A DNA stretch of 64,000 nucleotides from Gerris lacustris (taxonomy: Eukaryota > Arthropoda > Insecta > Hemiptera > Gerridae): assembly GCA_951217055.1 (NCBI GenBank), contig OX578282.1, forward strand, positions 19,899,106 to 19,963,105, written 5' to 3'. Under the pieces are notes generated by a model. It had not been told where the DNA came from. It did not search any database and was given only the letters and a program-made list of their open reading frames with translations. The first letter of the stretch is position 1, and the number at the start of each line of letters is the position of its first letter. The position numbers and the translations under genes were made by a program. Shown in pieces: positions 57,101 to 64,000 of the stretch.

Positions 57101-57376
57101 GAGACGCGGTACAACTTGAGGAGGAGGGAAAACATCCTGGAAGAAGGAAGAGAAGTGTGGAAGAGGACGTACCCTTTGTCAAACGCCGCGAATTTCTTCT
57201 CTGCTAAACTGGCTCCTAAGTATCAAAAATGCTATATAACGCGCCGCATTTCACCGGTCACGTATGAACTAGAGTCCGAAGAAGGCCAGTCCTTGGGAGT
57301 ATGGCATATCAAGGACATTAAAATAAGCCAGGAGCCAGGAGACCTGGAAGAGGAACCTCAAGGCGATTCAGCCTAA
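54131..57376 (+). CDS. pol: Gypsy Pol polyprotein (PR-RT-RNase H-IN)
   Basis: The frame opens at 54131, inside gag, in -1 relation to it; the first ATG is 54296. Numbered from that ATG (1,026 codons): aspartic protease LLDSGASRTLIG with D23; RT with FCVDFRKVNAV and YLDDIIV (about 328-334); RNase H from TTDASTYGLGAVLS (about 475); integrase zinc region with AGHLG...C..C (about 670-705); and DD35E core ADLMG, DNGPQF and ERTNRT (about 736, 797, 832). No chromodomain is seen; it ends in a GPF/Y-like region (YQKCYITRR). All catalytic acids are present. The protein is probably made by -1 frameshifting from gag. Direct initiation at 54296 would also keep the protease. Confidence 0.9.
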   Translation, partial: QEEESGKRQRGPGKISSGSAPQINKPRTSPEEWAAWLDVVRENHLVSCIGEIEKSMEGDQRPYLTVNVMGVKIKGLLDSGASRTLIGEAGWRRLKHLRVPECPEDELSVTVADGNRCRVVRVVDLPMELSGVVKIMRVLVVPALKSPLILGLDFWKAMRIVPDLNKGTWDYSETLAMISTSEGLQSEDSLTVHQRNSLRQLTRQFFDKMGNKLGCTTRVKHVIDTGGATPIKQRYYPVSPAVQKTMSEELDKMLREGVVEPSKSPWSSPVVMVRKSDGNMRFCVDFRKVNAVTKRDAYPLPYVSQILDRLRNSKFLSSLDIKSAYWQVPMEDESKEVTAFTVPGRGLFHFLRLPFGLHNSPATWQRLIDEVLGADLEPYVWVYLDDIIVSTPTFEMHLEVMSKVLTRLLEAGLTLNEEKCKFCRPELVYLGFVVDRDGLKVDPEKVAAIVSLPPPKNIKQVRRFVGMASWYRRFVPDFSSIVAPITSLLKKGVKWEWNSERHHAFNTLKEKLVSAPILTGPDFNQSFLLTTDASTYGLGAVLSQDLPEGERVIAYASRTLNKSERNYSATELECLAVLWAIEKFRPYLEGAEFTVITDHHALVWLQNLRDPQGRLSRWALRLQQYRFKVIHRPGKNNVVADALSRASEGDCQVADVTPEPNDRWYQKMLTNVHDSPGKFPLWREESGRLYRRVRTALLPGEDPWKMVIPKGRRRKILEENHNAPTAGHLGVFKTRKRIAENYYWPGMATDIARYVTRCQVCLATKPDQKKPQGLMGQHRIPSKPWQVITADLMGPFPRSSMRNKFLLVVTEYLTKFTLLFALRDATAKAVVKHLEDDVFLSYGVPMKLICDNGPQFRSGELRRKLEEYGVKAQYSPSYSPQCNPTERTNRTVKYMIAAYVRENHRHWDKLLSKLRFAINTATHETTGYSPSYLNFGRKICAKGEQHHTPEDQEVKDPDEDPRKSRQADLERLPAVLEDVRRRLVEAHKRQETRYNLRRRENILEEGREVWKRTYPLSNAANFFSAKLAPKYQKCYITRRISPVTYELESEEGQSLGVWHIKDIKISQEPGDLEEEPQGDSA
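54167..54173 (+). promoter_or_regulatory. Candidate -1 ribosomal frameshift site GGGAAAA
   Basis: In the gag frame this reads G GGA AAA followed at once by the UAA stop, a textbook X XXY YYZ heptamer. Slipping back one base enters the open pol frame (AAA ATA AGT TCT). I see no obvious strong downstream stem; the neighbouring stop may itself promote the pause. Confidence 0.6.
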
Positions 57377-57453
57377 CTTATCGTTTCACATCTTACCTTT
57401 CCCCCTTCCTAAACCAGATATGTCCACCTTACATCCTTTCCCTCTTTCAGCCC

Positions 57454-57462
57454 GGGGGGAGG
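57454..57462 (+). promoter_or_regulatory. Polypurine tract
   Basis: GGGGGGAGG sits 5 nt before the LTR start TGTTACG (57468). It is the plus-strand primer site. Confidence 0.7.
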
Positions 57463-57467
57463 TCTCA

Positions 57468-57488
57468 TGTTACGAAAACCTTACAACT
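57468..57488 (+). repeat. Stub of the 3' LTR and junction
   Basis: TGTTACGAAAACCTTAC equals the first 17 bp of the LTR. It is followed by AACT, which belongs to neither side, and then by the duplicated flank (TGACAACTGAG). CAACT is also found just inside the flank, so the filler may be templated. Confidence 0.75.
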
Positions 57489-57746
57489 TGACAACTGAGA
57501 AAAGTGATTATTTAAGTATAAATAATTACATTAAGTTAATAAGAAAAATACAGTTAATAAAAAAGTTATTATAGTTCCACACGTAAGGTTTAATCGATCC
57601 GTATAGTCGGATTTCTAATAAGAAATATTAGTTCAAAAATAAGAAAAAACGCATGCCAACTGGTGTGGCATATACCTAGTAACAAACACTTTTATACATT
57701 TTTTTTCCTCCTAACAAGCAATGAAACTACCTTAAAGTCTCGAGCT

Positions 57747-59120
57747 TAGCGATTCCCAACTAGAAGGAGAAGAGGAAAGGAATCACATGATATCAAATGA
57801 AAGCGGCAAGACTTCATTAACTAAACGAACGTTAGTGATGAAAATGAGGACACCGAAACCACTAAAAATGTTTCGACACCTTCAAACCCGGTGTGTAGCA
57901 GCTGTAAGGAGAACTATTTTTTTCCCAAACGGGATTATCAAGCTACTCATCATGTCAATAAGACACGAACAAGATTGACTGGGTCAAATGAGTAGCACAG
58001 ATGGAGCCAAAGCCATGTCCGGAACGAGAACAGGCCTAAGGGCGAGAATCAGGGAAGTTGCACCTTTTGCCGAGTGGCATTACCGTCATCTATCGGCAAG
58101 CATTGGTGACAAAAAGAACAAACATTAGATAAATGCGTCAAAATCATAACTTTTATCAAGAGTTGAGTACTGAATTCACAGCCACCTTACTTGAGTGTGA
58201 CCACTCCTAATTCACACTCAAGTAAGGTGGCTCTCGAAGGGAAAATCACCGAGTCGATTTAGGGAGTGCTGAAGTGAGGTTGTTCTTAATGGAATAGCTA
58301 ACACAATCCCATCAGAGAATCTCTCCAGAAAAACTCAACAATTTAAGGTGTCTTACAAAATTAGCTTACCTATCCGACATCTTCAACCAACTCAATGATC
58401 TGAATACCAAATTGTAATGAGTTAATATAAATTGTTTTACGTTAAGGACCAAATTAAAGCAACTGTATTAAAAATTGGAACTGTAGCAAAAACGACTCAC
58501 AAGTGGAAATATGGAATCGTTTCAAAATTTGCCAGAAGACTACCACAGAATGAAGCTCGACTAATCATTTGCAACAACTAAGAAAGACTTTCTGGGAATA
58601 CTTACCCTTTCCTGACAAACAAAATCATGGATTCGTGATCCGTACTCCACAACCATAAAAGAAGGCGTGCCAATGGAACGTAAGGAAGACAAAGATTTCA
58701 TTGACTTAGCTACCAACGGAGAGCTTTAAATTACATCCAAGGAAAGCAACTTGGCTGACTTTTGGGCTCATGTTGCTAATGAACTGTCAAGGCTAGGGAA
58801 TAAGGCTTTGCAGACGTTAATTCCATTCCCAACTACCTACCTCTGTGAACAATATTTTTCGTCACTGCTCCAAGAGAAAAACAAATCAATAAACAGGCTG
58901 CTCAGTTTGACGGCGAGGTTAGGAGTAAAATTATCAAAAAAAAATATACACATTTTGAAAAACTTGCGTAAGCAAAAATGCGAGTTCACCATTCACACTG
59001 AATTCTTATTTTACATCATGCATTTTTATTTAGTTATCAAAGATGTTATTAGGCTGAGACATGGGGGTCCCTGGTAGTCAACCAAAATTTCTAGGGGTCC
59101 ACGACAAATAAGAACCGCTG
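57747..59120 (+). mobile_element. hAT (Buster-like) relic, copy 2
   Basis: Same structure and disabling changes as 47348-48721, carried along by the duplication, not an independent insertion. Confidence 0.7.
57799..59077 (+). pseudogene. hAT transposase pseudogene, copy 2
   Basis: Duplicate of 47400-48678, including the FPTTYLCEQYFSSLL block (about 58817). Confidence 0.7.
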
Positions 59121-60373
59121 CTCTAGCTCAAATTGGCCCAAAGATAATATTTTAGATACAATTCCTTCATATTTTAGTTTTTTAACGAAGACTAAGTTTT
59201 AAATATATGAAACAACATTTACTGATGGAAATAAAAAATATGTCTTAACAATTAACAAGATTAGCAAAACTAACAAAATTAACTAACTAAAAAAATAAAA
59301 AATAAAAAAAAAAATAAAAAATAAAAAATAAATTAACTTAATGTAATATAGAATTTAAATATTATAGACATTGATTGAACAAGGTAGAGGTAACAATTTT
59401 CAATAGTTAATAAAAATAACAGTTAGGTCAAAAATGAACAAGATTATTTTATTGGGAACTTATTTAGAGTAAGGGGCTCTCACTCTAGGTGATTTTACAC
59501 GACCTATTAATTTATGTCTGCAAATTATGTGATACTCTAATGGAAATAATGTTTGTTTTGTAATTAATTCTTGGAAGTACTTTTTAATGGTTGAAATAAA
59601 TATATTTATTATTATCTCAAAATCGGATTTTTGCCCACATTCACATTACTTTGTTTCTACAAATAATAAGTATATAAGAAAGAAAAAAAAAGAAATCCAA
59701 TATAACAATTGATTTCAAAGTGCGATGAAACTAACGAGCATGTCATGTCAAGGTTAGAATGTGTAAAAGGCGTAAAGGCTTTTTTTATTAGAGATCCCGT
59801 GCGTGTAACTTCATACTTACAATTATTTACAAACATGCTTAAATCCAATTAAACTTTATTATAGACTTACAAAGTTCACACGTGTTTTATAACAGTAAAA
59901 GATGGAATAAAAAGCCAATATTTGTTCAAGGTCTTTAAATATGCTATTGTAAATTAATAAATTTTATGTCATAACTAATTACAATCTTTTTCTCTTTTTA
60001 TACACCCATGTTTTAAACATAATTATTTAAGAATAATTTGAATGAACTGTAATTACTCAAAAAAAAAAAAAAAAAAAAAAAACGATTATGCTAGAAAAGT
60101 TGTTTTTATGGCATTTAGATTTACAATTTATACAAAGAATGTACTTTATGCGAAGAATATATGTATTACAGAATTTGTTTAATTAATTTTTAAACAACGC
60201 TCTCACCAGAAACCATCAGGTCCCTACACTAAAATGTAATTCGAAGCCCAGGAAGGTAAGATATGTTTTTTGTGTAATATATACTATATATTTATGTATT
60301 CAATTTTTTTTATTTTTGTAATAGCAATAATTTTCAAGTCAATTCGTTTTATACTTGTGTATTTTTTTAATAT

Positions 60374-61611
60374 TGTTACGAAAACCTTACGTTTTTTTTA
60401 TATATATTTTAGACTCAGAAATATCCCTGTAAATTATCACGAAGATAATGTAGATATTCCCGAGTGCTTGTGTCATTCATTTATCTTTGTATTATTTAAG
60501 AGTCAGCTATTAGGGCACTGTTTACAACGAGTTTAGGCACCTTTGGTCACGACCGGGTAGGCCGCTTGTTTACATTGCGAACGACCGAGTGGGAGAGCCG
60601 ATGAACGTTACTGATCTCGCCAGTGAGTGGGGATCCACGTTAAGGTACGGATCTCGTGAGTACGCACGACCTACGGAGAATACGTTCGAGAGTGGAAAAT
60701 CAGTGTTCCTTCCACGTACGTCTTCCACCCCGTTTTGGCAGTGGATTTCGGCCGCCACTTAAGGAAACTCGTCCACCTACGACAGAGTAGAGTAACTTTC
60801 AAGGTGCTTAAGTGGAGGACCCAGCGACCCATCACTGGTGGATATTCGAGTAGGTCATCCACCTTGGACCCCAGTCCCTCAGAACAGAGGTAGGCCGCCT
60901 TTATATATATTGTTCTTAGGCGAGTGCACTCGCTCATCTTTTCTGGGGAGCAGCGCTAAGTAAATAATCTCGAAGACACAATCTCTGGATAGATCTGGAT
61001 CTCCCGCGTCCGTGTACCGCCGTTCCGGTTAAGTCGCGTCGGGGTACTAGCACTTACCTGGCCAGGGATTAGGGAAGTAGAGACTGTGTAGTTTTGGGGT
61101 TGATATCTTGCGGCTAGTTGTAAATGGTTCCGTAGCCCAGTTTATATTTTACTTTGTTAATTACTGTTATATTATTTATGTGCATGTTCCGGAATGTTTG
61201 GAAATTGTTATGCTATAGTTATTCCTTATAGCTTGATTGTTATACTAGTTCATTAGATATTTTATTGGCTCCTACTAACCTAGTTTTAATGTCTTATTTA
61301 TTTAGGATTTACTTGTAACAAATTGCTTGAGGAAAGAGAGCTTGTTGATTAAAATGTTATTCAGTTTCAGTAACTGATTGTGTTACTCAAATTATTTACC
61401 TACTTATTATATACCTATTGTGTTACTATTAAGAGGGATTTCCTCATCTCCCCTCTTGCTTAGCTTACCATAGATGAGGTGGCGCCCTTTCCCCTATTAA
61501 TTCTTTTTCTCTTCCCCCTTATCTCCTTTATTTTCCCTAAATCGGTCCATACTTGATTTCCCTTCTTACCCCACCCTGCAACCGACTGAGTATCGGCGAA
61601 TAACCGTAACA
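60374..61611 (+). repeat. Complete 3'-side LTR
   Basis: It is 1,238 bp, matching 49975-51212 except for 61433 (G versus A at 51034). It is followed by ATAT, the expected target duplication. Confidence 0.85.
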
Positions 61612-61615
61612 ATAT

Positions 61616-62347
61616 GTCTGTAGTAGATAGTGCATTTTAGCACTATCTTAGTTACTTTTCTGGTCTTAAGTACACAGAATGAGTGTTTGTTACCTTTTTA
61701 TCAGGTAATAATCCTTCCCTCCTTTTTGTCTTTATCTCTAGCCTGTAGCTTACCTTCTTTTTGAAATTTGTTTCCTCACTTGTACTTTGGAAATCTATCC
61801 AGTAATCTCTAGGTGTTTTTCATTCCATTAATTTAAGTTTTTTTTTTTTAATTTAATTACAGTTTTAGTTGTTTTGCAACAATGCCCCTTAGGCCCGTAG
61901 CAACTAGCTTAATTTTATAATTAGGAAAAAAGTAAAATTAAGTAAATTCATTTAGTTAAGTTGTTATATCTATTTGAAAACCAACAAATCGAAACCAACA
62001 TTTATTTTTTATAGGAATAAATGTGTTACCTTAACTTAACAATAAAAAATTTCAAGATAAAAAGAACTTTTTATATACAACGTTTTTAAATTTTCTGTTG
62101 AATCGTATGTAATGTTGATAATATAATTGTAATTGTTATATAATATATAATGTTAGTGCAAAAAAAAAATAGTTCCGAATTTATTTACTTCACATAAATG
62201 ACAACCATCCAGAGAGCTGATCTTAAACCAATAAAAGGATAAACCTTTGTACAACGGATCTCCCCAACACCAAATCTAAGCGTGCCATCGATATATTTGA
62301 AATAATATAATCGATAAATAATATAATCGATATTTCCTGTTTTGCTG
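61616..62347. other. AT-rich downstream flank
   Basis: A small ATAGTGC...GCACTAT hairpin lies at about 61627. No gene. Confidence 0.45.
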
Positions 62348-62665
62348 TCATTCAATGTTAATTGTTAATCTATCACAAATTTGAGACCCGTCAAAATGAA
62401 GATTGCGTAAATATTGGATATGGCCAAACAAATAAAATAACTTAGGAATTTTTTCCGAACTAACTTTCCGCACAGCAAAATTTGCTGAAAACAAATTAAA
62501 TTCTGCTGAAAGATGGCTAAAAGTATTAAAATAATGCATTGTCATCATGTTCTGAGCTATGCTAAAAGTTTCAAATGTAGAAAAGAAATCGATTGCCAGA
62601 TTTGTACCGGACAAACAAACAAGAATGCAAGCTAATAAAAACGTAGTAAAATCATTTTGAGGCAT
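62348..62665 (-). CDS. Unassigned 105-codon frame, possible exon of a membrane protein
   Basis: Two hydrophobic stretches are visible: residues about 7-29 (TTFLLACILVCLSGTNLAID) and about 40-65 (a weaker, Phe-rich segment), followed by a polar part (VRKVSSEKIPKLF). The size and pattern loosely recall a membrane-spanning exon of an insect chemoreceptor, but I do not recognise a diagnostic motif. A CCCGAAG just upstream of the ATG could be a splice acceptor. It may equally be a chance frame in AT-rich DNA. No function is assigned. Confidence 0.22.
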   Translation of the reverse strand: MPQNDFTTFLLACILVCLSGTNLAIDFFSTFETFSIAQNMMTMHYFNTFSHLSAEFNLFSANFAVRKVSSEKIPKLFYLFGHIQYLRNLHFDGSQICDRLTINIE

Positions 62666-64000
62666 GTTGTCTTCGGGAAACTACTCGATTTTATATATGA
62701 TGTTACCATGTTACCTTAAGTTTGAATCTGTTACTTTGTAAATTATCTGCCGAAACTGGCCAATTGATAATTACAATTTTTTGTGTGAAGAAGTTGTTTG
62801 CTTATTGAATTAAACCTGTTTCATATAATGTACAGCCGATTTCTTTGTTTTGTAATCGTCTAATACCTATTAATAAGAATTACAAATTAATGTATTTTGT
62901 TAATGATTAGAATTTACTTATAGATGATAATCGAGACGTAAAAGAAACGCAAAAATAAAATAAATTTTAATTTCATCAAATTAAAGTAACAAATTAAATT
63001 ATACCACTTTTTATAAGTAGCATATAAATTATTACTACTTTAAAGATAAAACTAAATAAAGTAAAAAGATATTAGAGGATTATTAGAAATAGCCATCGGA
63101 AGGATCTTAAAAGAACATTCTTTCAAAGGAAAAAAAACGGAGAAATAAAAAAAAAATCGAAGTTAAAAAAAAGGAAATACCATCTACTTCTTTTCATAAC
63201 GGACTATTAGCATTTTATAGATTATCAGGTGAGAAAAAATACCTTGGATTCTTCGTCGTTCCAAAATTCCAAGTCTTTTCTAAAGAGGGTCCATTAAAGG
63301 ACACAAATACTTCTTAATATCATTCCAAAGTGAATGGGAGGTAATGGCATCTTTTTAACTCTCTGGCTAGAAAACCTCTTTATTTCCAATATTAAATTCG
63401 AGTAAAGAAGACAAATACTTCATCTTATTAAAATGGTTTATTGTAAAAGATATCTGGAAAACTAAACTAAAGCTAAAACTAAGTTATATAGAAGTATAAA
63501 GTTTTTATTATTTATTACAAAATAATTATTCATCGAAATCTTTTCATGCAGGATCCTAAACAGTAGCCTCGGTTCAATTTCACTATTATTGTTCAGTATA
63601 TAGATTAAGAATAAACAGGTCAAGTTAGTGCTAGTAGGGTCTGTAGGCAACACAGTATTGTTTAAGCTGAACTATCCTATGGATCTGATATTCTCAAAAC
63701 TGATAAACAAACTTCTGATAGAGTATTTTTTGCCAGTGAACCGGATTATAAACATATAAACACCACACACACACATATATGATACCACACACGGTCATCA
63801 AAAAAGAAAAATATTGTTTAACCTTTTTTTTTTTTTTTAAAAAAAATGTTGTTTTATTACGTTGCTACATTTTTAAAATGTGATGGTAGATACTATACAC
63901 AGATTACCTATGATCGGACAAAGGGTGTAGCCGTGAGAGCAGGCGACAGACGGACGGACGGACAAACAGACACAAGCAGGACAGTATAAGGGTCCTTGGT
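62666..64000. other. AT-rich sequence ending in a repeat-tail fragment
   Basis: No gene to about 63900. From about 63945 the text GACAGACGGACGGACGGAC, then 'AAACAGACACAAGC' and 'TATAAGGGTCC', is typical of dispersed repeat tails (compare about 14590-14640) and runs off the window. Confidence 0.45.

Larger units (their letters stand above)
57489..60373 (+). repeat. Flank segment, copy 2 (inside the 3' LTR region)
   Basis: Equals 47090-49974 shifted by 10,399. It includes the second hAT relic and the second ATAT ahead of the complete LTR. Confidence 0.85.
49971..61615 (+). mobile_element. Ty3/Gypsy LTR retrotransposon, interrupted at its 3' LTR
   Basis: Parts: target duplication ATAT (49971-49974), 5' LTR, primer site, leader, gag, pol, polypurine tract, the first 17 bp of the 3' LTR (57468-57484), then a duplicated flank (57489-60373), then a complete LTR (60374-61611) and ATAT (61612-61615). 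There is no env: only 91 bp separate the pol stop from the LTR start. LTR ends are TGTTACG...CGTAACA. The two complete LTRs differ at one position that I found, so the insertion is young. The order PR-RT-RNase H-IN fixes the Ty3/Gypsy assignment. Confidence 0.85.

Noticed and set aside
57377..57467. An env-like third ORF in the Gypsy element
   Set aside because: Only 91 bp lie between the pol stop and the LTR start, with no room for a gene.

Overview
This is a stretch of eukaryotic nuclear DNA. It is strongly AT-rich, has long (TA)n, poly-G/C and poly-A tracts, and is packed with transposable elements. The families present (an RTE-like LINE, an R1/I-group LINE with a DUF4780-like ORF1, a Ty3/Gypsy element, a Buster-like hAT, MITEs, and tRNA- and 5S-derived pieces) fit an arthropod, most likely an insect. 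I cannot name the order or species. I found no convincing multi-exon host gene. One weak candidate exon lies at 62.4-62.7 kb.

Layout. 1-5.4 kb: AT-rich DNA, repeat debris and two tRNA-like modules. 5.5-9.74 kb: an apparently intact RTE-like LINE on + with ORF1, ORF2 and a (TTA)n tail. 9.8-29.4 kb: dispersed repeats (called families A, B and C here), two TIR elements (15841-16791 and 16870-17504), a foldback (23698-24000), a 5S-rRNA-derived segment (27866-27905) and TA microsatellites. 29.46-35.26 kb: an apparently intact, GC-richer R1/I-group LINE on -, lying inside a (TA)n tract. 35.3-47 kb: more repeats, a perfect 62-bp-arm hairpin (36207-36340), a foldback with a 71-bp tandem array (about 41-42 kb) and a dead RT fragment (43.6-44.2 kb). 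47.1-61.6 kb: a Ty3/Gypsy element with open gag and pol, tangled in a large duplication. 61.6-64 kb: AT-rich sequence.

How the genes work. Each of the three apparently competent retroelements seems to couple its two ORFs differently. In the RTE-like LINE, ORF1 and ORF2 share one frame and are split by one UAG followed by CAA UCA, a tobamovirus-type leaky-stop context. The endonuclease motif with its catalytic Asn lies between that UAG and the first AUG of ORF2, so readthrough looks necessary. In the R1-like LINE the ORFs are also in one frame, joined as UAG-AGG-AUG, which suggests stop/restart. In the Gypsy element, pol is in the -1 frame and a G GGA AAA heptamer abuts the gag UAA.

The Gypsy locus at first looks like an element with 4.1-kb LTRs. 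I read it instead as a normal element with 1,238-bp LTRs (TGTTACG...CGTAACA) and a 4-bp ATAT target duplication. About 2.9 kb of its upstream flank, carrying a dead hAT copy, has been duplicated into the start of the 3' LTR. The two copies show only two differences that I found. This is either a recent rearrangement or an assembly join of two haplotypes.
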